The translations under genes and the position numbers were made by a program. DNA of 11,353 nt from an uncultured Clostridiaceae bacterium (GTDB lineage: Bacteria; Bacillota; Clostridia; TANB77; CAG-508): assembly GCA_905198755.1 (NCBI GenBank), contig CAJKDR010000025.1:1-11353 (forward strand), written 5' to 3'. The notes beneath the pieces were generated by a model. That model was not told the DNA's origin. It searched no databases and was given only the letters and a program-made list of their open reading frames with translations. This document shows positions 1-7,755 of this stretch, piece by piece; the first letter of the stretch is position 1; each line of letters begins with the position of its first letter.

Positions 1-1476
1 AATAGATGGATTTGTTTAAAACTATTAGATAATGATGACAAGATGATAAATTCTATAGAAAATTTTCTTAATATTTCTTTGCATTCACAGAGTATTATAG
101 ATAAGTTAGACACTATTAGAAAAAATTTAAAAAAGAATGACTTAGATTTTTCTGACATTAAAGATTCTATTGTTTCTAGTATTATGAAAAAATCTGAAAA
201 AGTGTTATTAGATGTTTGTACTTTTGGAGATTATAATTATAATAGAAGAACTAGAAAAGTAGATAAAATATTGACATCGAAAATCTTTGGCATTCCCATT
301 ATGATAGCATTTCTTGCTGTTCTTTTTTGGCTTACTATAGTTGGTGCTAATTATCCTTCTATGTTGTTATCAACTTTTTTTAACTTTATACAAGATAAAC
401 TTTTAGTATTATTTGATATACTAAATATTCCTACTTTTATAACTGAATTACTTATCAACGGTATGTATAAAACTGTAGCATGGGTGGTTTCTGTTATGCT
501 ACCACCTATGGCTATATTTTTTCCGTTATTTACTTTGTTAGAAGATTTAGGATATTTACCTAGAATTGCTTTTAATTTAGATAACTATTTCAAAAAAGCT
601 GGTACAAGTGGAAAGCAAGCATTAACTATGTGTATGGGATTTGGCTGTAATGCTGCTGGTGTTGTTGGGTGTAGAATTATAGATTCTCCACGAGAAAGAA
701 TTATTAGTATGCTAACAAATGCTTTTGTTCCATGTAATGGTAGATTTCCTCTTCTTATAACAATTTCTGCTATTTTCATAGGTAGCTATTTTACTGGAAG
801 TGCTTCATCTATTATATCTACTATTTGCGTTCTTTTAGTTGTATTATTAGGAATTTTTTTAACTTTGTTTATTTCAAAAATACTGTCTAAAACTATATTA
901 AAAGGTGTACCTTCTTCATTTATTTTAGAACTACCTCCTTACAGAAAGCCTCAAATAGGTAATATTATTGTAAGATCATTATTAGACAGAACATTATTTG
1001 TTTTAGCTAGAGCAGTTAGTATTGCTGCTCCAATAGGAATTGTAATTTGGTTGTTTGCAAATATACATATTAGTGGTTGTTCAATTTTATTCTATATTGC
1101 AAATTTTCTTGACCCTTTTGCTAAGTTAATGGGACTTGATGGATACATTCTTACTGCATTTATTTTAGGCATACCTGCAAATGAAATTGTTCTACCTATC
1201 ATATTAATGTCTTATCTTTCTTCTGGAAGTCTTGTTAATGTTGATGATACTTTTGCAATTGGAGAAATTTTAAAACAGAATGGATGGACACTACTTACAG
1301 GTATCAATGTAATGATATTCACATTATTACATTTTCCTTGTGGTACTACTTTAATGAGCATAAAAAAAGAAAGTGGAAGTTTTAAATGGGCTTTACTTGC
1401 ATTTGCTCTTCCTACTTTCTGTGGTATTGTTTTATGTATGATAACAACTTTGATTTTTAATTTGGTATTGTTATAA
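1..1476 (+). CDS. feoB: Ferrous iron transport protein B (FeoB), 5'-truncated by window edge
   Basis: This is the membrane permease part of the FeoB ferrous iron uptake protein, which acts in the cytoplasmic membrane. The reading frame is open from base 1: the codons before the first internal ATG (base 43) read RWICLKLLDNDDK, the usual RW-x-A-LKLLEGD-type segment just after the FeoB G domain. The true start is therefore off the left edge and the ATG at 43 is only an internal Met. The 491 visible residues include a short cytosolic helical segment, then many hydrophobic helices. The first gate motif GFGCNAAG (bases 637-660) and NAFVPCNGRFP (718-750) contain the conserved Cys residues. An ELPPYRKP motif, PANEIVLP and a terminal CGTTLMSIKKESG segment are also typical. 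The gate motif is the clostridial-type variant rather than the GFGCNVPA form of Escherichia coli. The GTPase motifs cannot be checked here. Family assignment is firm. Confidence 0.96.
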   Translation, partial: NRWICLKLLDNDDKMINSIENFLNISLHSQSIIDKLDTIRKNLKKNDLDFSDIKDSIVSSIMKKSEKVLLDVCTFGDYNYNRRTRKVDKILTSKIFGIPIMIAFLAVLFWLTIVGANYPSMLLSTFFNFIQDKLLVLFDILNIPTFITELLINGMYKTVAWVVSVMLPPMAIFFPLFTLLEDLGYLPRIAFNLDNYFKKAGTSGKQALTMCMGFGCNAAGVVGCRIIDSPRERIISMLTNAFVPCNGRFPLLITISAIFIGSYFTGSASSIISTICVLLVVLLGIFLTLFISKILSKTILKGVPSSFILELPPYRKPQIGNIIVRSLLDRTLFVLARAVSIAAPIGIVIWLFANIHISGCSILFYIANFLDPFAKLMGLDGYILTAFILGIPANEIVLPIILMSYLSSGSLVNVDDTFAIGEILKQNGWTLLTGINVMIFTLLHFPCGTTLMSIKKESGSFKWALLAFALPTFCGIVLCMITTLIFNLVLL

Positions 1477-1496
1477 ATATCAGAATATATCACATT

Positions 1497-1571
1497 CGGG
1501 CGGACACACATGAATCTGTTAGAGCATTTGCTCTTTACAGATTCAGCGTACACAGTAGAGTCGTCCGCCCT
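1497..1571. repeat. Compact G+C-rich palindromic element, possible interspersed repeat or convergent terminator
   Basis: An outer stem GGGCGGAC (1498-1505) pairs with GTCCGCCC (1563-1570). Inside it, TGAATCTGT (1511-1519) pairs with ACAGATTCA (1537-1545), and AGAGC (1521-1525) pairs with GCTCT (1530-1534) around an ATTT loop. The unpaired part is asymmetric: 5 nt on the left, 17 nt on the right. About half of the bases are G or C, much more than in the flanking AT-rich DNA. ACAT occurs just outside both ends (1492-1495 and 1572-1575), too short to be called a target duplication. It lies between the convergent ends of feoB and the acidic protein gene, so it could terminate or protect transcripts from both sides, although no T-run follows either arm. 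The GGGCGGAC ends resemble short interspersed palindromes (REP/MITE-like) in clostridial genomes. The structure is seen; its mobility and function are inferred. Confidence 0.6.
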
Positions 1572-1586
1572 ACATAATCATACTAT

Positions 1587-2909
1587 TTACCTTCTATGTT
1601 CTTGTGGTACAAATCTTTCATAGTCTTCATCTATATCTTTTACTAAATTCTCTAGTTTAGCTTTTGGATTCTTTTCTATTTCTCTTTCAAATCTTTCTAT
1701 TAACTTTTGTGGATTTTCCCCTAAATCTTCTGCCCATTCTGCAAATGTTATATCTTTTCCTGGTACTTCTGTATCTGGAGTTATTGCATATTCTTCATGT
1801 CTATGTTCATCATTATCTGGGTAGTCATCTATGTTTTCTACTCTATCATTTTCACATCCTACAGCTTCATGTTTTTCTTGTTCTTCTATTGCCTTATCTG
1901 CTCCATATATTCCATTTTTTTCTCTTTGCATACGTCTTTCGTCATCATCTGCTCTCCAAGTATTACTTGTTTCTAATTCATATGCTATTCCTTCTGTTCC
2001 TTTTCCTCTTGATCTATCTTCTACTTTTACTTCTCTTCCATGATTTTCATCATAGCCTACTTTTAAATATAAATTAGGTGAGTTTACAATTTGATAACTA
2101 CTTATATTATTTTCATAGTCTACTCTACCATCTACATTTGCAGTTAAATCTTGTTCTGTTGAATTTGTTCCCTCTTGTCTATCTGCTCTTATTATATCAT
2201 CACCCAACACTACTGCTTCTCCATTTGCTCTTATTGCAACAAATGAATATCTGTTTCCATGTGGTTTTTCGGGATCTGTGTATTGATTTACTTGGCTAGA
2301 ACTTACTATTGCAATTTTTACATAATCTCCTTCTAGTCCTAATGCATTTCTTAAAGTCTTTCCTTTTATTTGTTGGTTTAGATTAACTTCTTCTTTTCTG
2401 CTTAATGAATTTGCTGTATTTTTATCTATTGTTTCTTCCTCTTCATCATCTTTTTCTAATTCTTGATCTAATTCCAATTCATCTATTTCTTCTATATCTT
2501 CTTTTCCTGTCTTTTCTGCATATTCTAGAAGCTTTTCTTGTTCCATTTTATTTAAGTTTTTTGTTTGTGTTTCTTCTCCTTTTTCTTCTTGTTCTTTTGC
2601 TTTATTTATTGCATCTTTTATTGGATTGATGTCTTCATATGTTCTCATGATTTCTCCCATATCCACTTCTTGTCCATCTAAATAAATTTTTGTTTGTATT
2701 TCATCTTTTTCGTAATCATATATCTCTACTGTGTATAATTCAAAACTTTCTTTTTCTCCATCATCTCTTCTTGTTAACTCTATTGTTCCATAATATTTAA
2801 CATTTTGTACTACTTCATTATTATTTTCTTCTGATTCTGATATATCTTTTTCTACTGTAGTTTTTACGTTTTTCATTTTTTCTAAAACATCTTCATTTTC
2901 TCTTTCCAT
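1587..2909 (-). CDS. Hypothetical acidic cytosolic protein (440 aa), function unknown
   Basis: I do not recognise this protein family. The chosen start (ATG ending at 2909) gives 440 aa. An ATG two codons upstream (2913-2915) is only 1 nt from the AGGAG site, whereas this one is 7 nt away. No signal peptide or membrane helix is visible. Residues 38-93 look beta-rich with alternating charged and aromatic positions. Residues about 100-170 are a strongly acidic, probably helical or coiled linker with Glu/Asp runs. Residues about 178-298 look like a folded core, with segments such as GKTLRNALGL, VKIAIVSSSQVN, YSFVAIRANGEAVVLGDD and LYLKVGYDEN. The C-terminal part is again charged, with FAEWAEDLGENPQKLIERFE-like helices. 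The gene is probably translated from the rimO transcript, since its ribosome site abuts the rimO stop. Its composition argues against an enzyme with a well-known motif; a binding or scaffold role is only a guess. Confidence 0.8.
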   Translation of the reverse strand: MERENEDVLEKMKNVKTTVEKDISESEENNNEVVQNVKYYGTIELTRRDDGEKESFELYTVEIYDYEKDEIQTKIYLDGQEVDMGEIMRTYEDINPIKDAINKAKEQEEKGEETQTKNLNKMEQEKLLEYAEKTGKEDIEEIDELELDQELEKDDEEEETIDKNTANSLSRKEEVNLNQQIKGKTLRNALGLEGDYVKIAIVSSSQVNQYTDPEKPHGNRYSFVAIRANGEAVVLGDDIIRADRQEGTNSTEQDLTANVDGRVDYENNISSYQIVNSPNLYLKVGYDENHGREVKVEDRSRGKGTEGIAYELETSNTWRADDDERRMQREKNGIYGADKAIEEQEKHEAVGCENDRVENIDDYPDNDEHRHEEYAITPDTEVPGKDITFAEWAEDLGENPQKLIERFEREIEKNPKAKLENLVKDIDEDYERFVPQEHRR

Positions 2910-2915
2910 AAACAT

Positions 2916-2923
2916 TCTCCTCT
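2916..2923 (-). promoter_or_regulatory. Ribosome binding site nested in the rimO stop
   Basis: On the minus strand the sequence reads TAG-AGGAGA-ATG-TTT-ATG. The rimO stop TAG (2922-2924) directly precedes AGGAG (2917-2921). The spacing is 1 nt to the first ATG but 7 nt to the second (2907-2909), so the second ATG is the likelier start of the acidic protein. The arrangement suggests that ribosomes finishing rimO re-initiate here. Confidence 0.65.
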
Positions 2924-4244
2924 AAATTAATGTTCCTATCAAGTCATAGTCTTTTACTTCTGTTATTTGGCATTTTAAGAATTTGTTTATTAAGTCTTTA
3001 TTGTTACTTTTATTTTCTATGTAAACAACTCCATCCATTTCTGGTACATCCATTTTCGTTCTTCCTATCCAGTATTTATTATCAAATGTTTTATTTTCTA
3101 TTAAGACTTCATATTCTTTTCCAACTCTTTTTTCTAAATTTTCTTTTGAGATTCCTTGTTGTAAACTCATTATTTTATTGTATCTTGATTTTTTTGTATT
3201 TCCATGTATTTGGTTTGGCATTTTTTCTGCTGGTGTTCCATCTTCTTTTGAATACATAAATACTCCTAATTTATCAAATTTTGCTTCTTTTACAAAGTTA
3301 TATAATTCTTCGAAATCTTTATTTGTTTCGCCTGGGAATCCCACTATTAATGATGTTCTTAGTATTACATCTGGTATTTGTTTTCTTATTTTTTCTAATA
3401 ATTTTTTTATACTTTCAGAATCACTTTTTCTATTCATTCTTTTTAAAATTTTGTTTGATATATGCTGTATTGGTATATCAAAATAATTGCATATTTTTTC
3501 GTTTTTACTTACTATTTCTACTAATTCATCTGTTATAGTTTCTGGATATGCATATAGAAATCTTATCCATCTTATACCTTCTATTTTGGATAATTCTTCT
3601 AATAATTCTGCTAATCTTGATTTACCATACAAATCTATTCCATATTTTGTTGTATCTTGTGCTATTACTATTATCTCTTCATATCCTTTTTTTGCTAAAT
3701 CATTTGCTTCTGCAAGTATTTCTTCAAATTTTCTACTTTCAAATGGACCTCTTATATACGGTATAGCACAATATGTACATCTATTGCTACATCCTTCTGC
3801 AATTCTTAAGTATGCTGTTTTACTGCCTGTTGTTACTACTCTTTCTATGTAATTTTCTAATCTATTATAATCTTGTTCTTCAGATTCTATTTTTCCAATA
3901 ACCAACTTGTCTATCATTTCTCCAATTTTGTTATATTCTGAGAATTTAATAAATAAATCTACTTCTGGAAGTGATTTTTCAAGTTCTTCTTTATATCTTT
4001 CTACTAAACATCCCATAGCAATTAGATATTTACATCTACCTTTTTTATATTCTGCCATTTCTAATATTGTATTTATTGCTTCCTCTTTTGCAGATTCAAT
4101 AAAACCACATGTATTTATTACTATTATATCTGCTTTTTTAGGGTCATTTACTATGTTATATTTCTTATTTTTAAATATTCCTATTGCTAATTCTGTATCT
4201 ACTAAATTTTTACTGCATCCAAGTGATATAAATCCCACGTTCAT
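2922..4244 (-). CDS. rimO: Ribosomal protein uS12 (Asp) methylthiotransferase RimO
   Basis: RimO is a cytosolic radical-SAM enzyme that adds a beta-methylthio group to the conserved aspartate of ribosomal protein S12. The 440 residues match the family length. The N-terminal UPF0004 domain carries the three Cys for the auxiliary Fe-S cluster: C10 in SLGCSKN, C46 in NTCGF and C79 in AMGCL. The radical-SAM motif is CSNRCTYC (C152, C156, C159) in the context RIAEGC. The C-terminal TRAM domain (about 370-440) contains IGRTKMDVPEMDGVVYI and ends YDLIGTLI. SLGCSKNLVDTE and the DVPE-DG motif favour RimO over the tRNA enzymes MiaB and MtaB. GGAGGAA lies 8 nt before the ATG. It sits 63 nt after the ROK kinase gene and 12 nt before the acidic protein start, so it is probably the middle gene of a three-gene unit. 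No motif residue appears lost. Confidence 0.97.
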   Translation of the reverse strand: MNVGFISLGCSKNLVDTELAIGIFKNKKYNIVNDPKKADIIVINTCGFIESAKEEAINTILEMAEYKKGRCKYLIAMGCLVERYKEELEKSLPEVDLFIKFSEYNKIGEMIDKLVIGKIESEEQDYNRLENYIERVVTTGSKTAYLRIAEGCSNRCTYCAIPYIRGPFESRKFEEILAEANDLAKKGYEEIIVIAQDTTKYGIDLYGKSRLAELLEELSKIEGIRWIRFLYAYPETITDELVEIVSKNEKICNYFDIPIQHISNKILKRMNRKSDSESIKKLLEKIRKQIPDVILRTSLIVGFPGETNKDFEELYNFVKEAKFDKLGVFMYSKEDGTPAEKMPNQIHGNTKKSRYNKIMSLQQGISKENLEKRVGKEYEVLIENKTFDNKYWIGRTKMDVPEMDGVVYIENKSNNKDLINKFLKCQITEVKDYDLIGTLI

Positions 4245-4266
4245 TATTTATTCCTCCAATATGTAT

Positions 4267-4295
4267 ATTCTAACATATTTTTGCTATTTTTTCCA
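4267..4295 (-). promoter_or_regulatory. Possible weak promoter upstream of rimO
   Basis: On the minus strand TGGAAA (4290-4295; 4/6 match to TTGACA) is followed after 17 nt by TAGAAT (4267-4272; 5/6 match to TATAAT), with a TG one base before it as in extended -10 promoters. Transcription would start near 4260, just upstream of the GGAGG site of rimO. Such matches are common by chance in AT-rich DNA, so this is a weak call. Confidence 0.25.
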
Positions 4296-4307
4296 TATAT
4301 TTTTATT

Positions 4308-5204
4308 TTAGTTTGATTTTAACATTGCCGCTCCTATTATTCCTGCATCATTTCCATATTTGGCTAATAATATTTTAGGTATATCCCTATTTTTAAATTT
4401 GCTTTTTAAATTATTTTCTAGTTTTTTCATAAATATTCTCTCATAGTGTACAAAGCTTCCACCTATACATATTGCGTCTGGTTCGAATATATTTATTAAA
4501 TTTGATAATCCTATTCCTAGATATTCTATATATTCATCTATTATTTGATTCATTTCATTTATCTTTTCTTTTTTATCGTATAGATTTAACACTATTTCAC
4601 TATTTACATCTTCAAGATTATAAGTTTCTCTTATTTTGTTTCTAAATGCTCTCATTGATGCATATTCTTCAAAACACCCTTTTTGTCCACACCTACAAGT
4701 TTTTCCATTTGCTTGTATTATCATGTGTCCAATTTCCATTCCTTGATAAGTATTAGGAACTACTAATTCATTTTTATAAAAATATGCTCCACCTATTCCT
4801 GTACCTAAAGTTAAAAATATTGCATTATCATATTTTTGAATTGCACCTAGTGTTTTTTCACACATTCCAGAGCATTTCACATCATTTTTCAAGTATGTAG
4901 AAATATTATATGTTTTTTCTATTTTCTTTCTTATTTCAATTTTTTTGTTGTCAGCATATACTATTCCATCTTTTATATTTTTTTTAGGAAAACCAATTCC
5001 TATACTTTCTATTTCTGTTAAACCTATTTTATTATTTTCGCAGATTTCTTTTATTAACTTAATGCAATATTTTTCCATTGTATTATATATGTCTTTTTTT
5101 TCTTCTGTTTTCCATACATAATCCATTTTTTGTATTATATTGTAATTTTCATCTACTACCCCTATTCCTATATGACTTCCACCTAAATCTATTCCTATTT
5201 TCAT
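4308..5204 (-). CDS. ROK-family sugar kinase (glucokinase-like)
   Basis: This is a cytosolic ATP-dependent sugar kinase of the ROK family, most likely acting on glucose or another hexose, although the sugar cannot be read from sequence. The 298 residues begin MKIGIDLGGSHIG, the phosphate-binding motif. A catalytic-type Asp lies in LKNDVK (D108), LGTGIGGA spans about 133-140, and the ROK zinc signature includes E157, H160 and the CRCGQKGC cysteines (C170, C172, C177). DAICIGGS (about 243-250) and NDAGIIGAA near the end complete the family pattern. The residues after ND are VKCSG rather than the common ANAAA, a small divergence at the active site. An upstream in-frame ATG at 5294 would run through the terminator into pilC and add 30 unrelated residues. 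The ATG at 5204 follows AAAGGAAG and starts the family motif, so it is preferred. It is the first gene after the pilus terminator. glcK is a possible name. Confidence 0.92.
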   Translation of the reverse strand: MKIGIDLGGSHIGIGVVDENYNIIQKMDYVWKTEEKKDIYNTMEKYCIKLIKEICENNKIGLTEIESIGIGFPKKNIKDGIVYADNKKIEIRKKIEKTYNISTYLKNDVKCSGMCEKTLGAIQKYDNAIFLTLGTGIGGAYFYKNELVVPNTYQGMEIGHMIIQANGKTCRCGQKGCFEEYASMRAFRNKIRETYNLEDVNSEIVLNLYDKKEKINEMNQIIDEYIEYLGIGLSNLINIFEPDAICIGGSFVHYERIFMKKLENNLKSKFKNRDIPKILLAKYGNDAGIIGAAMLKSN

Positions 5205-5232
5205 ATTATTTTCTTCCTTTCTTCTTATATAT

Positions 5233-5260
5233 AAAAAGGACGTAATATTACGTCCTTTTT
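5233..5260 (-). terminator. Rho-independent terminator ending the pilus operon
   Basis: A perfect palindrome AAAAAGGACGTAAT / ATTACGTCCTTTTT spans 5233-5246 and 5247-5260. The pilC stop codon (5263-5265) lies 2 nt upstream in the direction of transcription. The RNA would form a stem of about 10-12 bp with GGACG at its core, followed by a U-run (TTTTTATATA on the minus strand). It should separate the pilus genes from the ROK kinase-rimO block. The symmetric A and T runs would also allow it to act on the other strand. Confidence 0.85.
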
Positions 5261-5262
5261 TA

Positions 5263-6615
5263 TTACATTCCTGCTGCTGAGAATAGCCATCCACCCATAT
5301 ATGCTTGTATACATGGTACTAATACAACTATAACTAAGAATATCAAGAATACTCCAACTATTGCATAAACTACTTCTGGTAATATTTTCATTATTCTTTG
5401 TATTGTGTTATTTATGTCTATTTCCATATATTCAACTAATTTTTCTAACATTTCTTGTAAGTCTGTTTTCATACCAATATTTAACATTTCTATTACCATT
5501 GGTGTTGCCAGATTACTCTTTTCAAATGGTTCTATCCAAGATTGTCCTATTATCATATTATTTATTGATGATTCTATAATTGAACGCATAACATAGTTTT
5601 TATTTAAATTTTTACTAACTTCCAATGCATCTTGTATCCTTATACCATTTTTTAAGTTTAATAACATTGCTCTTGCCAATCTCATAAAATCTAAAGAAAA
5701 TATTAATTTTCCAAATAGTGGCATTGTATATTTAAAATAATCCCAGTTATATCTTCCTTTTGGTGTTCTTATATAAGTAAATACCACTATAACAATTGCT
5801 CCTATAATTCCTAATGGAATATACCAATACTTCATTAGCTTATCTACAACACCAGCAAACCATAATGTAATTGCAGGCAATTGCTCTGTTGAACCTAATG
5901 ATTTAAAAACATTTTGTATTAATGGTATTATAACTAATATACCAACGAATAATAAAATAATTATTCCTATTAATAGCAAAACATTTGGGATTATTATAGA
6001 TTTTAGTCTTTTATTTAATGCTGTTGTTTCATCTAAATATGCTACTGCTTCTTCTAAAGATTTTGTTAAAGATCCTGATAACTCTCCAACTCTTATCATA
6101 TTTATATATAAGTATGGAAAAACATCATCATAATATTCCATTGTTGTATACATATTTTCTCCGGCTTCTACACCTGCTAGTATATCTTTTAGTATTTCTT
6201 TAAATCTTAAATTCTCTGTTTTATCTATTATTGTTGTTAGTGCATGTATATTATTAAAATTTGCTTTTTTAAGTAAATAAAAATCTTGAGTAAATACAAC
6301 TAAATCCCTTGATGTTATTTTACTAGTTCTTGCTATTAACTTTTCATTTGTTCTGGTAAACCAACTTTTTTGATTTTCTTTTTCAAGGTTAACATACATG
6401 TTTGAGTCTTGAATGATACTAGATATATCACTAACATTTCTTCTTCTTTTTGTTTTCGAAGAAGAATTAACCGTTTGAGCTCTTTGACGTACAGCAATAG
6501 GAGTTAATCCATTTCGTATTAACTTTTTTATTAGTGCTTTTCTATTAATTTCTTCTACTTTGTTACGTACTATTTTTCCATCTTCTGTAACTGCTCTATA
6601 AAAAAAGCTTGGCAT
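5263..6615 (-). CDS. pilC: Type IV pilus inner-membrane platform protein PilC (T2SS F family)
   Basis: PilC is the polytopic membrane protein that the PilB and PilT motors act on to insert or remove pilin subunits. The 450 residues start with the family's cytosolic N-terminal segment (FFYRAVTEDGKIV, then LIRNGLTPIAV). A charged linker follows (about 45-100). Two T2SF domains lie at about 104-229 and 307-432. Hydrophobic segments are at about 207-233, 265-281 and 413-436, giving the usual three-helix topology. GVEAGENMYTTME and RVGELSGSL in the first repeat and the degenerate GMKTDLQEML counterpart in the second are typical. GGAGG lies 9 nt before the ATG. It is the last gene of the pilus operon, 20 nt after pilT, and is followed at once by a strong terminator. 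Competence (ComGB) or type II secretion (GspF) homologues are alternatives by family, but the adjacent pilT supports a pilus role. Confidence 0.95.
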   Translation of the reverse strand: MPSFFYRAVTEDGKIVRNKVEEINRKALIKKLIRNGLTPIAVRQRAQTVNSSSKTKRRRNVSDISSIIQDSNMYVNLEKENQKSWFTRTNEKLIARTSKITSRDLVVFTQDFYLLKKANFNNIHALTTIIDKTENLRFKEILKDILAGVEAGENMYTTMEYYDDVFPYLYINMIRVGELSGSLTKSLEEAVAYLDETTALNKRLKSIIIPNVLLLIGIIILLFVGILVIIPLIQNVFKSLGSTEQLPAITLWFAGVVDKLMKYWYIPLGIIGAIVIVVFTYIRTPKGRYNWDYFKYTMPLFGKLIFSLDFMRLARAMLLNLKNGIRIQDALEVSKNLNKNYVMRSIIESSINNMIIGQSWIEPFEKSNLATPMVIEMLNIGMKTDLQEMLEKLVEYMEIDINNTIQRIMKILPEVVYAIVGVFLIFLVIVVLVPCIQAYMGGWLFSAAGM

Positions 6616-6635
6616 AAGATTTTACCTCCACAATT

Positions 6636-7736
6636 TTATCTATCCTTTTTTATTCTCAATTGCATTATTGTCCTATTTAATATTTCTATATTTTTTTCTT
6701 CTACTTGCGATTTTGCTTGCTCTAGAGTTATTTTATCATCTACAAATGCTTTTGCAATAGAATTTATTAATCCTATACTTCCATTATCAGAATTACTTTG
6801 CATTGCATCTTCCATTTCAGAAACGCTAAATTTTTCTTTTCTTATTATTCCTGAAACAACATTGTCTACTACCATTACTTCTGGTATTAATACTAATTTT
6901 CCATCTGTACCTGGTAACAATCTTTGTGATACTACCAATTTTAGTAATGATGATAGTAAGTATTTTACTGTGTTTTGATCTGATATTTCATAAAAGTTTA
7001 TCATTCTATCTATTGTTTCTGCACAAGATTTTGTATGAAGAGTACCTATAACTAAATGTCCTGATTCTGCTGTTTCTATTGCTGCTTCCATTGTTTCTTT
7101 ATCTCTTATTTCTCCTATTATTACTATATCACAATCTTCTCTTAATGAGTTTTTTACACCATCACTAAATGATAATGAGTCTCCACCTACTCCAACTTCT
7201 TTTTGTACTATTACTGATTTTTTTGAAGTATGTTTATATTCTATCGGATTTTCTAATGATAATATTTTTTTGTTTTGTGTTTCGTTTATTTCATTAACTA
7301 AGGCATTTAATGTTGTAGTTTTACCAGAGTTTGTTTTTCCGGTAACTAATATTAATCCTTGTGGTTGAAATGTCATTCTTCTAACTATATCTGGTACCCC
7401 TAATTCCTCATATTTAGGCAATTCTTTTCTTATTAATCTTAATGTAAAAATTGGTATTTCATCAGCTGAAGATATATTTACTCTTAATCTTATATCTTTA
7501 TATTCGTATGAAGTATCTAATTTTTTAGTTTGCTTAAATATATTATCTTTATCTAAATTTCCTCTAATTAATGAATCATATACCTCATACATATCATCTT
7601 CTGTCATCACTTCATATTTTTCTATTGGTTCTAGCTTTCTTATTATTCTTAGCATTGGCTTTATTCCAGCTATTAAATGTATATCTGATGCATTTTTTTC
7701 AACAGCAATATCTATTAAATCTTCTATTTGTACCAT
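6636..7736 (-). CDS. pilT: Type IV pilus retraction ATPase PilT
   Basis: PilT is the cytosolic hexameric ATPase that drives pilus retraction and twitching motility. The 366 residues match PilT length and lack the long N-terminal domain and the zinc cysteines of PilB. ASDIHL (16-21) begins the PAS-like N domain. Walker A is GKTNSGKT (133-140), where most homologues have GPTGSGKT; the essential Gly, Lys and Thr are kept. The Asp box region is LENPIEY (161-167). Walker B is DCDIVIIGE (201-209), and the His box is GHLVIGTLHT (226-235). The C-terminal segment SGIIRKEKF stands where PilT proteins carry an AIRNLIRE-like motif. AGAGGA lies about 9 nt upstream of the ATG. It lies 19 nt after pilB and 20 nt before pilC. 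Its presence argues for a true retractile pilus rather than a competence pseudopilus or type II secretion system. Confidence 0.94.
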   Translation of the reverse strand: MVQIEDLIDIAVEKNASDIHLIAGIKPMLRIIRKLEPIEKYEVMTEDDMYEVYDSLIRGNLDKDNIFKQTKKLDTSYEYKDIRLRVNISSADEIPIFTLRLIRKELPKYEELGVPDIVRRMTFQPQGLILVTGKTNSGKTTTLNALVNEINETQNKKILSLENPIEYKHTSKKSVIVQKEVGVGGDSLSFSDGVKNSLREDCDIVIIGEIRDKETMEAAIETAESGHLVIGTLHTKSCAETIDRMINFYEISDQNTVKYLLSSLLKLVVSQRLLPGTDGKLVLIPEVMVVDNVVSGIIRKEKFSVSEMEDAMQSNSDNGSIGLINSIAKAFVDDKITLEQAKSQVEEKNIEILNRTIMQLRIKKDR

Positions 7737-7755
7737 AATACTTTTCCTCTCTTTT

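Noticed and set aside
1212..1553. Minus-strand open frame of 113 codons over the feoB end and the palindromic element
   Set aside because: It begins inside the palindrome, runs antisense to conserved FeoB codons and has no credible domain.
1492..1575. ACAT flanks of the palindromic element as a target-site duplication
   Set aside because: Four matching bases in AT-rich DNA are likely by chance and do not abut the stem ends exactly; no empty site is available for comparison.
1664..2629. Plus-strand Leu/Phe-rich open frames opposite the acidic protein gene
   Set aside because: Their composition is what Glu/Asp/Lys-rich codons give when read antisense. They have no ribosome sites and no recognisable domain.
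2922..4244. MiaB or MtaB tRNA methylthiotransferase instead of RimO
   Set aside because: The SLGCSKNLVDTE start, the GRTKMDVPEMDG segment in the TRAM region and the YDLIG end are RimO features.
2930..4311. Several plus-strand open frames opposite rimO and the rimO-kinase spacer
   Set aside because: They are Leu/Phe/Ser-rich antisense shadows of a clear RimO gene, overlap each other and lack convincing starts.
5205..5294. Longer in-frame start for the ROK kinase at 5294
   Set aside because: The extra 30 residues would overlap the pilC 3' end and span the terminator, and they lack family similarity. The ATG at 5204 opens the conserved MKIGIDLGG motif and has its own ribosome site.
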